A stretch of 64,000 bases of DNA from Ignavibacteria bacterium (GCA_036262055.1 DATAJP010000003.1:806001-870000); one strand, 5' to 3'. Numbered from the stretch's first letter, positions 52,032-61,901 are shown. The notes: generated from the letters alone by a model not told the origin. Numbers and translations are program-made.

Positions 52032-53438
52032 ATGCAAGAATTTGACGTGGTTGTAATAGGAAGCGGACCGGGCGGCTACACCGCAGCGGTGAGAGCGGCA
52101 CAATTAGGATTTAAAACTGCAATTATTGAACGCGACCGTTTGGGCGGAGTTTGTCTTAATTGGGGATGTATCCCGACAAAAGCATTGCTGAAAAATGCGG
52201 AAATAATGAATACGCTTGGACATTTGAAAGATTATGCTCTCAGCGCTGATAATATTTCATTTGATTTTCCAAAAATCATTGCAAGGTCAAGAGGTGTTGC
52301 CGATAAATCTGAGCAGGGTGTAAAATATTTGATGAAGAAAAATAAAATTACCGTTTTTGTAGGAAGTGCATACATAAATAAAGATAAGACAATAAAAATT
52401 ACAGGCAAAGACGGAAAAGTGCTTGAGACAATTAAAAGCAAGCATACGATTATTGCAACAGGCGCAAGAGCAAGGACTCTGCCCGGAATAAAATTCGATG
52501 AGAAAAAAATTCTTTCATCAACCGGAGCAATGATTCAGGAAAAAGTGCCCAAAACAATGGTTATCGTCGGAAGCGGAGCAATCGGAGCTGAATTTGCATA
52601 CTTCTATAATGCTTTCGGAACTGAAGTTACAATAATTGAAATGCTTCCAAGCATTTTACCTGTAGAAGATAAAGAAATTTCAGACGTTGTTGCAAAGGAG
52701 TTCAAGAAAAAAGGAATCAAGATTTTTACAGACACAAAGACAGAATCAATAGAAGTGAAAGGCAACAAAGTTCTTACAAAAGTTTCAGGCAAGACAAATG
52801 AAACCCTTGAATCCGATTGTGTGTTGCTTGCAATAGGTGTTATGGGAAACATTGAAGACATGGGACTTGAAAATGCCGGAATTGAGCTTTACAAAAATAC
52901 TGTTAAGGTTGATAAGGATTACAAAACAAACGTTCCCGGATTTTATGCAATCGGCGACTGCGCATTGATTGACGCGAAAGGAAAACCATTTCTTGCTCAT
53001 GTTGCCTCTGCTGAGGCAGTTAATTGCGTAGAAAAAATAAAAGGGCTGGATGCAATCGATTTAGACTATTTAAACATTCCGGGATGTACATATTGCATAC
53101 CGCAGGTTGCATCAGTCGGTTTAACCGAGGAAAAAGCAAAAGCGACAGGATACGAAGTTAAAGTTGGCAAGTTTCCTTATTCTGCAAACGGAAAAGCGCG
53201 CGGAACTGGAGAAACTGCAGGTATGGTAAAACTGATTTTTGACAAGAAATTTGATGAGCTAATCGGAGCGCATATTGTTGGAGCTGAAGCAACTGAGATT
53301 ATCAGTGAGCTTGTGATGGCAAAAACACTTGAAGGAACAGGAAAAAGCATAATTCAGACTGTTCATGCGCATCCTTCATATGCGGAGTCTATTCTTGAGG
53401 CAGCAGGCGTGGCTCACGGCGAGGCAATAAATATATAA
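52032..53438 (+). CDS. lpdA: Dihydrolipoyl dehydrogenase
   Basis: This flavoprotein reoxidises dihydrolipoamide in the 2-oxo acid dehydrogenase complexes and the glycine cleavage system. The 468-aa product has FAD-binding GSGPGGYTAAVRAAQ, the redox disulfide GGVCLNWGCIPTK (Cys41, Cys46), NAD-binding VGSGAIGAEFAYF, GDCALID, and the catalytic His-Glu dyad in HAHPSYAESILEAA (about 446-451). All key residues are present. E1 and E2 subunits are not adjacent, except for the decayed E1-like gene upstream on the same strand. Confidence 0.96.
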   Translation: MQEFDVVVIGSGPGGYTAAVRAAQLGFKTAIIERDRLGGVCLNWGCIPTKALLKNAEIMNTLGHLKDYALSADNISFDFPKIIARSRGVADKSEQGVKYLMKKNKITVFVGSAYINKDKTIKITGKDGKVLETIKSKHTIIATGARARTLPGIKFDEKKILSSTGAMIQEKVPKTMVIVGSGAIGAEFAYFYNAFGTEVTIIEMLPSILPVEDKEISDVVAKEFKKKGIKIFTDTKTESIEVKGNKVLTKVSGKTNETLESDCVLLAIGVMGNIEDMGLENAGIELYKNTVKVDKDYKTNVPGFYAIGDCALIDAKGKPFLAHVASAEAVNCVEKIKGLDAIDLDYLNIPGCTYCIPQVASVGLTEEKAKATGYEVKVGKFPYSANGKARGTGETAGMVKLIFDKKFDELIGAHIVGAEATEIISELVMAKTLEGTGKSIIQTVHAHPSYAESILEAAGVAHGEAINI

Positions 53439-53448
53439 AACTCCCGGT

Positions 53449-53490
53449 TGTCATTCCCGCGGGGTACCCTATGGGTCACGCGGGAATCCA
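53449..53490. repeat. Dispersed GCGGGAAT-type palindrome with inner palindrome
   Basis: ATTCCCGCG at 53453-53461 pairs with CGCGGGAAT at 53479-53487, and GGGTACCC (53462-53469) lies within. It starts 10 bp after the lpdA stop and could act as its terminator or be a REP-like insertion. Confidence 0.6.
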
Positions 53491-53615
53491 AGCAAAAATT
53501 CATAAAGAAATTAAAGTTTTTGGCTCTGAAACCAGTACAGGGTGACATTTTTACTTTCGGGTATATAATCTTTTCAATTGATTAATATCCAATATATACA
53601 TAAATTTTTATACGT

Positions 53616-53654
53616 CTATAGTGGTTATAATTTGATAAGTTATAATTACTATAG
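53616..53654 (+). promoter_or_regulatory. 15-bp inverted repeat upstream of the YtxH gene
   Basis: CTATAGTGGTTATAA at 53616-53630 pairs with TTATAATTACTATAG at 53640-53654, with two G-T pairs only. It lies 31 bp upstream of the ATG and may be an operator or an mRNA hairpin. Confidence 0.45.
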
Positions 53655-53685
53655 ATGAAAACTTTATAAAATTAAGGAGATTTAA

Positions 53686-54111
53686 ATGGAAGACAATAAC
53701 AGAGGAACAAAAGGATTCTTACTCGGATTACTTGCAGGCGGCATAGTTGGAGGCATTGTAGCTTTACTATATGCGCCTAAAAGCGGACGTGAATTGCGAG
53801 CAGACATCAAAATCAAAAAAGATGAATTCATTGACGATACATCTGAATTTATGCAGATTGCAAAAGAAAGAGCCCAGACAATGATTAATGAAGGGAAGAA
53901 AAAATCGGAGAAGCTCATTCACGAAGCAAAGGAAAAAGCAAATTCTTTAATTCATGATGCCAACAAAATCTTAACCGATGCAAAAGGCAAAGCTTCAGAT
54001 TCTTTTTCAACTGCAAAAGATAAAATGAACGTTGAAGCAAGCAAGATAAAAGATGCTTTCAATGCAGGTGTAGAGGCTTACAACAAAGAAAAAAATAAGT
54101 CCGATAATTAA
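53686..54111 (+). CDS. YtxH-type envelope protein
   Basis: The 141-aa product starts at ATG 53686 with a clear AAGGAG site nine bases upstream. The N-terminal glycine-zipper TM helix GLLAGGIVGGIVALLYAPKS followed by GRELRADI is the YtxH signature. The rest is a long, charged helix with heptad-like pattern and LEA-like repeats (AKEKANSLIHDANKIL). Such proteins are associated with envelope or general stress; the role is not established. The next gene is another TM-plus-coiled-coil protein and the pair may act together. Confidence 0.85.
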   Translation: MEDNNRGTKGFLLGLLAGGIVGGIVALLYAPKSGRELRADIKIKKDEFIDDTSEFMQIAKERAQTMINEGKKKSEKLIHEAKEKANSLIHDANKILTDAKGKASDSFSTAKDKMNVEASKIKDAFNAGVEAYNKEKNKSDN

Positions 54112-54129
54112 TCTTTTATAATCTTTAAA

Positions 54130-54162
54130 ATATCCCCGTTCATTACTTATGAGCGGGGATAT
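54130..54162 (+). terminator. Hairpin between the YtxH and DUF948-like genes
   Basis: ATATCCCCGTTCAT-TACTT-ATGAGCGGGGATAT is a 14-bp stem with one G-T pair, followed by CTCTTTCTT. It is probably a terminator or attenuator after the YtxH gene. It rules out the upstream ATG at 54149 as start of the next gene. Confidence 0.6.
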
Positions 54163-54190
54163 CTCTTTCTTAACTTTCAATTTTATAACG

Positions 54191-54766
54191 ATGGGAAACG
54201 AAATCTTAACTTATACACAGATTGCAATTAACATTATCGTGCTTTTGCTTTTTCTCTTTTTTGTAATTTTGGTTTCAAAGTTGATAAAAGGCGTTGATGC
54301 CGTGAAAGTTAAAGTTGATGACTTAAATAAAAACTTCGCCGAAATTAAGACAAAAATTGAACCATCAATTGAAAAATTTAACACATTCATTGATACGGCA
54401 AATATGATTACCGAAAAAGCTAATACCACGATGGATACAGTCAACTCAGCCGTTGACAAAGTGAAATATGCTGTCGATGATATCGTTGAATTTGAACAGA
54501 AGATTAAGCGCAACATCGAGCCGAGCATTATGGATACCATCCACACATATAGCGGCATCGTTCAGGGAGTAAAAACATTTATTGAGAAATATAAATCATT
54601 CAAAGCTACACGCAAATCCCCCTCTTTAAAACTTTCCGCTGAAGTTGATATACCTGAAAAGAAAGAAGATTATTTTTCTTCACAGGAATTTCAGAATGAA
54701 TTTGATGATATAGATAAGGAATTGAATGAAGTGAGAAAAAAACTCGAGGAATTAAGAAAAGATTAG
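54191..54766 (+). CDS. DUF948-like membrane-anchored coiled-coil protein
   Basis: I take ATG 54191 as the start (191 aa), since the frame's earlier ATG at 54149 lies in the hairpin. One TM helix (AINIIVLLLFLFFVILVSKL, about 8-28) is followed by long helices with methyl-accepting-like heptads (KVDDLNKNFAEIKTKIEPSI, TMDTVNSAVDKVKYAV) and an acidic C-terminal helix. This is the DUF948 pattern of general-stress envelope proteins. It follows YtxH, which is a common pairing. Its last four bases overlap the stop of the convergent oxidoreductase gene. Confidence 0.75.
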   Translation: MGNEILTYTQIAINIIVLLLFLFFVILVSKLIKGVDAVKVKVDDLNKNFAEIKTKIEPSIEKFNTFIDTANMITEKANTTMDTVNSAVDKVKYAVDDIVEFEQKIKRNIEPSIMDTIHTYSGIVQGVKTFIEKYKSFKATRKSPSLKLSAEVDIPEKKEDYFSSQEFQNEFDDIDKELNEVRKKLEELRKD

Positions 54767-55875
54767 TTTATTTTTATTACAATTTTCCCAAACTGCTGAC
54801 CGGATTCCATTCTTTTAAACGCTTTCGCAATATTATTTAACTCAAATACATCATCGATAACGGGTTTTATGTTATTGACCTCAACATATTCCAGCATTTT
54901 TTTGAAATCTTTGTCAGAAGCCATAGTAGTGCCCAATAACTGAAGCTGTTTCCAGAAAATTCTGCGCACTGCAAAGTTCGGAATATCACCAAGCGTTGCG
55001 CCATAAGAAACAATCCTTGCTCCATAAGAGCACATTTCCATAAGCTTTGCTAATGGTTCACCGCCTGTTCCATCGATAATCACATCGATTTTATAATTCA
55101 TTTTTTGCAGAAGCTCTTTAGACCAGTTTTCGTTTTTATAATTCACACCATCTATTGCTCCGAGATGTTTTGCTTTCTGAATTTTAGAATCCTTACCCGA
55201 AGTTACAAAAACATTCGGTGTTCTTGAAAGAGCAAACAGTAATGCAAACGTTGCGACTCCCCCGCCGATTCCCGTTACTAAAACATTTTCATTATTTTTA
55301 ATATTTGATTTTATAATCATACTTTGCGAAGTAACAGCACTGTAACCAAGTTTGCCTTTTCTTGCGGCTAAAAGATTTTCATTTTTTTTAATATCACCTT
55401 TTAAAATCGTTGCACGGTAAGCGGTTGCACCGCCAAGAGGAAGAGCGCCTGCCTCGAGCATTGAAAGATTGCCGGGTTTTTTGTGAACGAAATATTTATT
55501 GATTTTAAGATACTCTGCAAACGTTCCGTTATCGGGAAGTCCGAGTATTTTATAATTTTTTTCTATTTGGTGTTTTTCGTTATCACCCCAATTGAGTGAC
55601 GGATTAACAACCACTTCATCGCCTTCGGAAACATTTTTAACATTACTTCCTTTTTCAACAACTACACCGCTGCAATCTGAACCAAGAATACACGGGAGAT
55701 TTATGCCCGAATACAATCCTTGAGTAATAAATACATCACGGTGATTTAAAGCAGCATAATTAATTTGGATTAAAACTTCATCGGAATTTATTTGGGGGGT
55801 GTCAACTTCTTCGACAAGAAGATTTTTTTCTAAGTCTTCAATTTTTCCAACCTGATGCAGGACTGCAGCTTTCAT
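54763..55875 (-). CDS. MDR-family alcohol dehydrogenase/quinone reductase with internal duplication
   Basis: The product is 370 aa. The GroES-like N-terminal part has ALNHRDVFITQG and LGSDCSGVVVEKGSNVKNVSEGDEV. The Rossmann part has VLVTGIGGGVATFALLFAL and ends with GKIVIK. The four-Cys structural zinc loop is absent (NPSLNWGDNEKHQ in its place), as in the quinone-reductase-like branch. Residues 147-171 and 176-202 are two versions of the same segment, ILKGDIKKNENLLAA and IIKSNIKNNENVLVTG, giving about 30 extra residues just before the nucleotide-binding loop. This is unusual for the family and might impair or modify folding. NAD(P)H use is expected; the substrate is unknown. Confidence 0.8.
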   Translation of the reverse strand: MKAAVLHQVGKIEDLEKNLLVEEVDTPQINSDEVLIQINYAALNHRDVFITQGLYSGINLPCILGSDCSGVVVEKGSNVKNVSEGDEVVVNPSLNWGDNEKHQIEKNYKILGLPDNGTFAEYLKINKYFVHKKPGNLSMLEAGALPLGGATAYRATILKGDIKKNENLLAARKGKLGYSAVTSQSMIIKSNIKNNENVLVTGIGGGVATFALLFALSRTPNVFVTSGKDSKIQKAKHLGAIDGVNYKNENWSKELLQKMNYKIDVIIDGTGGEPLAKLMEMCSYGARIVSYGATLGDIPNFAVRRIFWKQLQLLGTTMASDKDFKKMLEYVEVNNIKPVIDDVFELNNIAKAFKRMESGQQFGKIVIKIN

Positions 55876-55890
55876 TTTGATTTAATTGAC

Positions 55891-56733
55891 TTAGACTTCA
55901 ATTGTTACACTGATTGGACAATGGTCGCTGCCCATAATCTCGGGATAAATTCTGCAATCTTTTACATAAGGCACAAACTCATTTGACACCATAAAATAAT
56001 CAATTCGCCAGCCCTCGTTGCGGTCGCGGCTTCTCGAAATCTGGTCCCAATATGTATATTGTCCGCCTTCTTTATTAAATAATCTGAACACATCGGTGTA
56101 ACCAAGATTCACAATATGGTCAATCCATTTTCTTTCTTCGGGAAGGTAACCGGAAACCTTGCTCCATCTGTCGGGTTTTGCAAGGTCAATATCCTGATGC
56201 GCGGTGTTATAATCACCCGTTACGATAATTCCTTTTCTGCCTTTGAAATTTCTGTTAAGATAATAAAATAAACCGTCATAAAAATCTAATTTGAATTCAA
56301 CACGCTCAGGTCCTCTGCCGCCGTTCGGGAAATAAACATTCGCAAGAACAAACTTATCGTACTCGGCAAAAATAACGCGACCTTCGACGTCAAATTTCTC
56401 GACGTTAAGACCATTAACGATTGCCTGCGGCTCAATAGTTGAATAAATCGCAACGCTTGAATAACCTTTTTTCTGCGCAGAAAACCAATAAGATTTATAA
56501 CTGCCGATGTTTTTTAAGCTGTCGGTAATCTGGTCGGGCTGCGCTTTTGTTTCCTGCAAACAAACAATGTCACCTGCGCAGTTATTTATCCAGTCGCGAA
56601 AACCTTTTTTCTCGATAGCACGGATTCCGTTCACGTTCCAGGAATAAATTTTAATCTGATTTCCTTTGGAGCTTTTGGAAGGTTTCTTTGTAGTAGTTTT
56701 GGTTACAGTCTTTGTAGTTTTTTTAACGGGCAT
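55891..56733 (-). CDS. xth: Exodeoxyribonuclease III / AP endonuclease
   Basis: The 280-aa repair nuclease cuts DNA at abasic sites. Motifs of the EEP fold in order are IYSWNVNGIRAIEKKGF, DIVCLQETKAQ (metal Glu), the catalytic Tyr region, VTGDYNTAHQDIDL, RIDYFMVS and GSDHCPISV (His). Residues 1-27 are an extra Lys/Thr-rich tail (MPVKKTTKTVTKTTTKKPSK), which may add DNA affinity; such basic extensions are common in this phylum. Its start lies inside the end of the M23 peptidase gene (11-bp overlap). Confidence 0.94.
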   Translation of the reverse strand: MPVKKTTKTVTKTTTKKPSKSSKGNQIKIYSWNVNGIRAIEKKGFRDWINNCAGDIVCLQETKAQPDQITDSLKNIGSYKSYWFSAQKKGYSSVAIYSTIEPQAIVNGLNVEKFDVEGRVIFAEYDKFVLANVYFPNGGRGPERVEFKLDFYDGLFYYLNRNFKGRKGIIVTGDYNTAHQDIDLAKPDRWSKVSGYLPEERKWIDHIVNLGYTDVFRLFNKEGGQYTYWDQISRSRDRNEGWRIDYFMVSNEFVPYVKDCRIYPEIMGSDHCPISVTIEV

Positions 56734-57484
56734 TTTCTTTCAAAAATTTTTCTTTTGTTGAAAAAATATCTTTTATAATCGGTTCAGGCATTGGATATCC
56801 ATCATCGAAATATAAAAGCGCAACATGCAAATGTGTCTTTCCTTCAGGCAAAATTGTCTTGCGTCCTGTTCTTCCAACCTCGCCAATTTTATCACCGGCA
56901 TTTATTATGTCACCGGGCTTGACATTGACAGTCGAAAGATGCGAATAATAAATCATCTTGTCGTTCGTTACATCGTAAATCTTAACATATTTCCCGCCGC
57001 GAAGCAGTGAGCCGATTTTCCAGGTTGTATCGGTTGCAACAACAATCCCTGATGACATGCTCACTATATCAACGGGCTTGCCTGTTGAATCATCAAGCAA
57101 ATCTTTATCGTTATCCAGAATCATAATATCATGCGCGGGATGACCTATTGTGTTGCTTCCATCAAAATAGTCAAACTTTTCTTCTATGTAATCATTGCCG
57201 TTCTGCCGATGAGAAATTGATGTCCAGTTCTTCAGAGGGAAAACCCAATCATTGCGCTTAACATTTTTTCCGCCTGATTTATAGTACAACTTTTTTAATT
57301 CAGCATTGAGATAATCAATTTCCTCAACTGCTTCATCTATATCTTCGACTTGTTTAAGAACGATTTTCTTATCAAGAGCATCCCATTTGTTTGCAAGGGA
57401 TTGCAGAGAATCCTGAGACAACCCCCCAACCCCCTTTTCTAAGGGGTAATTAAACATAAATACAAAACATAGAAATAAAATCAA
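56723..57484 (-). CDS. M23 family metallopeptidase
   Basis: The product is 253 aa from TTG 57484. A short hydrophobic stretch (ILFLCFVFMFNY) may be a signal or anchor, though it lacks basic residues; an internal ATG at 57457 is possible. The peptidase domain has the zinc ligands in GHPAHDIMILDNDKD (HxxxD) and HLHVALLYF, plus GKYVKIYD and YYSHLSTVNVKPGDIINAGD. It probably cleaves peptidoglycan cross-bridges or scaffolds division in the periplasm. The segment PLEKGVGGLSQ near the N-terminus is encoded by a CCCCTT/AAGGGG palindrome that looks like a captured intergenic repeat. Confidence 0.8.
   Translation of the reverse strand: MILFLCFVFMFNYPLEKGVGGLSQDSLQSLANKWDALDKKIVLKQVEDIDEAVEEIDYLNAELKKLYYKSGGKNVKRNDWVFPLKNWTSISHRQNGNDYIEEKFDYFDGSNTIGHPAHDIMILDNDKDLLDDSTGKPVDIVSMSSGIVVATDTTWKIGSLLRGGKYVKIYDVTNDKMIYYSHLSTVNVKPGDIINAGDKIGEVGRTGRKTILPEGKTHLHVALLYFDDGYPMPEPIIKDIFSTKEKFLKENAR
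57431..57446. repeat. CCCCTT/AAGGGG palindrome inside the peptidase 5' end
   Basis: CCCCTTTTCTAAGGGG is a perfect 6-bp-arm hairpin next to a C-run (57422-57434). This composition is typical of dispersed intergenic repeats, yet it is read here as codons 13-20 of the M23 gene. Confidence 0.5.
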
Positions 57485-57487
57485 TCC

Positions 57488-59746
57488 TTAACCTATTTTA
57501 TTTTTTGCAATCAAATTCAATGCGCTGCCGGCTTTGAACCATTCTATTTGCTGTTCGTTCATTGTATGGTTTAACCAAATTACATCAGCATCTTTTGTCG
57601 GGTCTTTATGAATTACTCTCATGCGGAGTCTTTCACCGGGTTTTAAATCTTCTATGTGTAAATCAAATCTGTCATCTTCATAAATTTTATCATAATCATT
57701 CGTATCGACAAAAGTCAGAGGAAGAACTCCCTGTTTCTTTAAATTAGTTTCGTGGATTCGGGCAAATGATTTTACTATAATCACTCTCGCACCAAGATAA
57801 CGCGGTTCCATCGCAGCGTGTTCGCGTGATGAACCTTCACCGTAATTTTCCTCACCGACTACAATCCATCCGATTCCGTTTGCTTTGTAATCCCGCGCAA
57901 CTTTCGGAACTTCGGAGTATTTTCCTGTCAGAGTATTTTTAACATGATTCATTTTATCGTTAAAATAATTCACAGCTCCGATGAACATATTATTGGAAAT
58001 ATTATCAAGGTGACCGCGGTATTTCAGCCATGGACCTGCCATTGAAATATGGTCGGTCGTGCATTTGCCTTTTACTTTCAGGAGCAGTGCAAGATTTTTG
58101 AAATCGTTATTTATATCAGGTGCTCTAAACGGTTCAAGCTTCTGCAAACGATTGCTATCAGGTTCTATAATTACCTGAATACCACTTCCATCAGCCGGAG
58201 GTGCCTGAAATCCTTCCTCATCTCTTATAAAACCATCCTGAGGTAGTTCATCACCTTCAGGTTCTTTAAGTTTTACAAGCTCACCTTTTTCATTTACAAG
58301 CATATCAGTAAGAGGATTAAACTCAAGCGTTCCAGCAAAAGCAAACGCAGTAACAATCTCAGGAGATGCAACGAATGAATGCGTTGCAGCATTGCCGTCA
58401 TTACGTTTTGAGAAATTTCTGTTATATGAAACTATGATAGAATTTTTTTCTCCGTCTTTTATGTCGTGGCGTTTCCATTGACCTATGCATGGACCGCAGG
58501 CATTTGCAAGAACCGTTCCACCGGCAGTTTCAAAAATTTTAAGATGCCCGTCACGCTCGATGGTTGCCTTAACCTGTTCAGAACCGGGAGTAATTCCAAA
58601 AATTGCTTTTGCCTTTAAGCCCTGCTCTACTGCCTGCTCGGCAACTGATGAAGCGCGCTCCATATCTTCATAAGAAGAATTCGTGCAGCTTCCGATTAAT
58701 GCCGCGCTTAACGATGCCGGGTAATTATTTTCTTTAACTGCTTCTTTGAATTTTGAAATTGGCCAAGCTAAATCCGGAGTATAAGGTCCGTTTATATGCG
58801 GTTCGAGTTCGCTTAAATTTATTTCAATCACCTGGTCATAATAAGCTTCGCTTCCTTCATCAGCAATTAAATATTCTTTATTCGCATCAGCTAAGTCACC
58901 GATTTCTTTTCTGCCTGTAGCAACAAGGTAGTCATACATTTTTTTATCATAAGGAAATAGCGAAGTTGTCGCGCCTATTTCAGCACCCATATTGCAAATC
59001 GTTCCTTTGCCTGTGCATGAAATTGTGTTAGCACCGTCGCCGTAATATTCAACGATACAGCCCGTTCCGCCTTTTACAGTAAGAATACCCGAGAGCTTTA
59101 AGATAATATCTTTTGCAGATGCCCAGCCGGAGAGTCTGCCTGTGAGCTTTACACCGATGAATTTAGGAAATTTCAATTCCCATGGAAGCCCCGCCATGAC
59201 ATCAACAGCATCAGCCCCTCCGACACCAATTGCAATCATTCCGAGACCGCCTGCGTTGGGAGTGTGCGAGTCCGTTCCAATCATCATTCCGCCGGGGAAC
59301 GCATAATTTTCGAGCACAACCTGATGGATAATTCCTGCACCGGGTTTCCAGTAACCTAAACCGTATTTAGCAGAAACGCTCTGAAGAAAATCATAAACTT
59401 CTTTGTTTTCTCTTTTTGCGCGCTCAATGTCGTGATGAAATCCTGTCTCCGCCTGAATCAGGTGGTCGCAGTGAACAGTCGATGGAACAGCAACCTTAGG
59501 GATTCCCGCCGACATAAACTGAAGCAACGCCATCTGCGCAGTCGCATCCTGCAACGCAACTCTATCGGGAGCAAAATCAGCGAAGTCTTGTCCACCATGG
59601 TAAGGTGCTCTTGCAGTTTCCCATAAGTGAGCATAAAGAATTTTTTCCGATAGCGTCATTGGCCTGTTAAGCATTGTTCTTGCTTCGGCAATTCTTTTTT
59701 TATTTTTCTCGTACACCGATTTGATGAGGTCTATATCGAATGTCAT
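57488..59746 (-). CDS. acn: Aconitate hydratase, mitochondrial type
   Basis: The enzyme interconverts citrate and isocitrate in the TCA cycle using a [4Fe-4S] cluster. The 752-aa product has the cluster cysteines in [12 protein letters not shown] (about 352) and [11 protein letters not shown] (about 413-416), the substrate region [15 protein letters not shown] and, in the C-terminal swivel domain, [19 protein letters not shown]. Sequence style ([20 protein letters not shown]) fits the mitochondrial-type subfamily rather than AcnB. It is spaced four bases from the YyaL gene upstream and three from the peptidase downstream. Confidence 0.95.
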   Translation of the reverse strand: MTFDIDLIKSVYEKNKKRIAEARTMLNRPMTLSEKILYAHLWETARAPYHGGQDFADFAPDRVALQDATAQMALLQFMSAGIPKVAVPSTVHCDHLIQAETGFHHDIERAKRENKEVYDFLQSVSAKYGLGYWKPGAGIIHQVVLENYAFPGGMMIGTDSHTPNAGGLGMIAIGVGGADAVDVMAGLPWELKFPKFIGVKLTGRLSGWASAKDIILKLSGILTVKGGTGCIVEYYGDGANTISCTGKGTICNMGAEIGATTSLFPYDKKMYDYLVATGRKEIGDLADANKEYLIADEGSEAYYDQVIEINLSELEPHINGPYTPDLAWPISKFKEAVKENNYPASLSAALIGSCTNSSYEDMERASSVAEQAVEQGLKAKAIFGITPGSEQVKATIERDGHLKIFETAGGTVLANACGPCIGQWKRHDIKDGEKNSIIVSYNRNFSKRNDGNAATHSFVASPEIVTAFAFAGTLEFNPLTDMLVNEKGELVKLKEPEGDELPQDGFIRDEEGFQAPPADGSGIQVIIEPDSNRLQKLEPFRAPDINNDFKNLALLLKVKGKCTTDHISMAGPWLKYRGHLDNISNNMFIGAVNYFNDKMNHVKNTLTGKYSEVPKVARDYKANGIGWIVVGEENYGEGSSREHAAMEPRYLGARVIIVKSFARIHETNLKKQGVLPLTFVDTNDYDKIYEDDRFDLHIEDLKPGERLRMRVIHKDPTKDADVIWLNHTMNEQQIEWFKAGSALNLIAKNKIG

Positions 59747-59750
59747 ATAA

Positions 59751-61868
59751 TTAATTTTTTAAAAGATTATTTAATTCTTCAATATTGGAGACGGGTAATT
59801 CGCATTTGTAATTTTTGCAAACATACACCTTCGATTCTTCAAAATTAAAGGTTTTATTATTTATAAAAGATGAAATTTTTTCAATATTTTTATCAGCTTT
59901 CAGGATAATTCTGAAAGGCAGATAGGTCGCATATACCTGATTTAAAAGTTCTTTTGATTTGTCATCACCGCCTGTTATAATAATTTCCTTAGCTGAATTT
60001 AAGTAAAACATTAAATCAGAAATCGAACACGGGTAAGAGAACGGATACTTTTGAAGTTCATCAAAAAACAGTTTTATGGAGTTAACTGCCATATCAGTAA
60101 GTTCATTTTTCCCTGTAATGACGCCAAGCTTTAATAAATTCTGAATCTGAATTGCGTTGCCCGACGGCTCTGCACCGTCATAAATTTCTTTTGTGCGTAA
60201 AATTATATCATCATTTATCTCAGTATCAAAGAAACCTGAGTTTGTTTTGTCATAAAACTTGTTAATGGTGATTTCATTAATCTCAATCGCAAACTCAAGA
60301 TACGAAACATCAAAAGATGATTCGTAGAGGTTAATCAAGGCATCAATTAAGTAAGCATAATCCTCAAGCGAAGCAGTGAACTTTGACTCCCCCTCTCTGA
60401 ACCTGTGAAGCAAAGTTTTATTTTTCTTATCGAAGAGTTTTTCTTGAATAAATGCGGTTGCTTTTTTTGCAATGTTCAGATATTCATTATTTCCTGTTAC
60501 CTGATAAAGCTTACAGAATGCTTTTATCGTTAAGGCATTCCATGAAGTTAAAATTTTATCATCGAGATGCGGAGCAGGTCGTTTATTGCGAACTTCTAAC
60601 AACTTCTTTGTTGATGATGAAATAGTTTCAGATATTTCTTCAGGAGTTTTATCAAACTTTTTTGCAGTATCGAAAACATCGTTAGCTATATATAAAACGT
60701 TTTTGTTTCCAAAAACTTCATGAGGGTCGTTAAGAGTATTACCGTGAGGCAAGATTCCGAAATAACAATTAAAAATTTCCGCATCATCGCCTAAAATTTT
60801 ATCAAGTTCTTCCTTTGACCAGAGGTTATATGCACCTTCTGCTTTCTCATGTGGTTTATCAGCGTCCGTTGCACTCTCAGCATCTTCCGCAGAGTAAAAA
60901 GCACCTTCAGAACTTGCGAGGTTATTTAAAATAAACTTCGCAGTATCTTCTGCAACGCTCAAAAATAATTTATTGTCCGAAACAAGATATGCATCAATAT
61001 AAGTGCAAATTAACTGCGCCTGATCGTAAAGCATTTTTTCGAAATGCGGGACTCTCCAGATTGTATCGACAGAGTAGCGATGAAATCCCCCGCCGAGATG
61101 GTCATAGATTCCTCCCAGAAACATTTTCTGGCAGGTATATGTAACCATATCGAGAGCTTCAATGTCTTTATAAACTTTATTGTATGCTAATAAAAAATCG
61201 AGAACCGATGTTCTCGGAAACTTATTTCCCTCACCGAAACCACCGTTTTCATAATCAAAAATTTTCCTGCACAGCTCATAACAGCTTTTTGCAGGCATAT
61301 CGTTTATGATTTCATCTTTTTTATAAACGGAGTTTATTCTTTTTTCAAGATGCGCATAAATTTCATTACTGCTTTCAAGAATTTCATTTTGTTTTGTGTT
61401 CCATAATTCATTAACCTGTCCAATAATATCTTCAAAACCTGCGCGTCCGTATTTTGCTTTTGGCGGAATATATGTTGCACCATAAAACGGTTTCAAATCC
61501 GTCGTGAGAAACATGCTCATAGGCCATCCGCCTGCGCCTGTCATAGATTGCAAAGCCATCATATAAATTCTATCAATATCAGGACGTTCCTCGCGGTCAA
61601 CTTTGATATTAATGAAATATTTATTCATTAATTTGGCAATTTCCGGGTTTTCAAAAACTTCTCGTTCCATCACGTGACACCAGTAGCAAGTTGAATAGCC
61701 GATTGATAAAAAAATGGGTTTTTTTAGTTGTTTTGCAAGTTTTAGAGTATTTTCATTCCATGGATGCCAGTCAACGGGATTATAGGCATGCTGAAGCAAA
61801 TATGGACTTTTTTCGTGGATTAATGCGTTCGCTTTTAACTCTATAGGTGGGTGAACATTCGTAGTCAT
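59751..61868 (-). CDS. DUF255/YyaL protein (thioredoxin-like domain plus alpha-toroid)
   Basis: The 705-aa protein begins with the family signature [20 protein letters not shown], followed by a thioredoxin-like domain [20 protein letters not shown] (Cys about 61 and 64) and [15 protein letters not shown]. From about residue 220 there is an (alpha/alpha)6-toroid-like region with [21 protein letters not shown] and [11 protein letters not shown]. Relatives include spermatogenesis-associated protein 20. The function is unclear; a redox or glycan-epimerase-like role has been suggested from the folds. It starts at ATG 61868, directly after a hairpin. Confidence 0.9.
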   Translation of the reverse strand: MTTNVHPPIELKANALIHEKSPYLLQHAYNPVDWHPWNENTLKLAKQLKKPIFLSIGYSTCYWCHVMEREVFENPEIAKLMNKYFINIKVDREERPDIDRIYMMALQSMTGAGGWPMSMFLTTDLKPFYGATYIPPKAKYGRAGFEDIIGQVNELWNTKQNEILESSNEIYAHLEKRINSVYKKDEIINDMPAKSCYELCRKIFDYENGGFGEGNKFPRTSVLDFLLAYNKVYKDIEALDMVTYTCQKMFLGGIYDHLGGGFHRYSVDTIWRVPHFEKMLYDQAQLICTYIDAYLVSDNKLFLSVAEDTAKFILNNLASSEGAFYSAEDAESATDADKPHEKAEGAYNLWSKEELDKILGDDAEIFNCYFGILPHGNTLNDPHEVFGNKNVLYIANDVFDTAKKFDKTPEEISETISSSTKKLLEVRNKRPAPHLDDKILTSWNALTIKAFCKLYQVTGNNEYLNIAKKATAFIQEKLFDKKNKTLLHRFREGESKFTASLEDYAYLIDALINLYESSFDVSYLEFAIEINEITINKFYDKTNSGFFDTEINDDIILRTKEIYDGAEPSGNAIQIQNLLKLGVITGKNELTDMAVNSIKLFFDELQKYPFSYPCSISDLMFYLNSAKEIIITGGDDKSKELLNQVYATYLPFRIILKADKNIEKISSFINNKTFNFEESKVYVCKNYKCELPVSNIEELNNLLKN

Positions 61869-61901
61869 AATCAGGAATTTAACGATTTTAAAATCCTGAT
61901 T
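61869..61901 (-). terminator. Hairpin between the TPR and YyaL genes
   Basis: AATCAGGA at 61869-61876 pairs with TCCTGATT at 61894-61901, with an inner A/T-rich part. It could terminate the TPR gene, but it also touches the ATG of the next gene, so it may limit its translation. Confidence 0.4.

Noticed and set aside
54149-54190. Upstream ATG at 54149 for the DUF948-like protein
   Set aside because: The codons lie inside a 14-bp hairpin, and the usual N-terminal TM helix begins only after ATG 54191.
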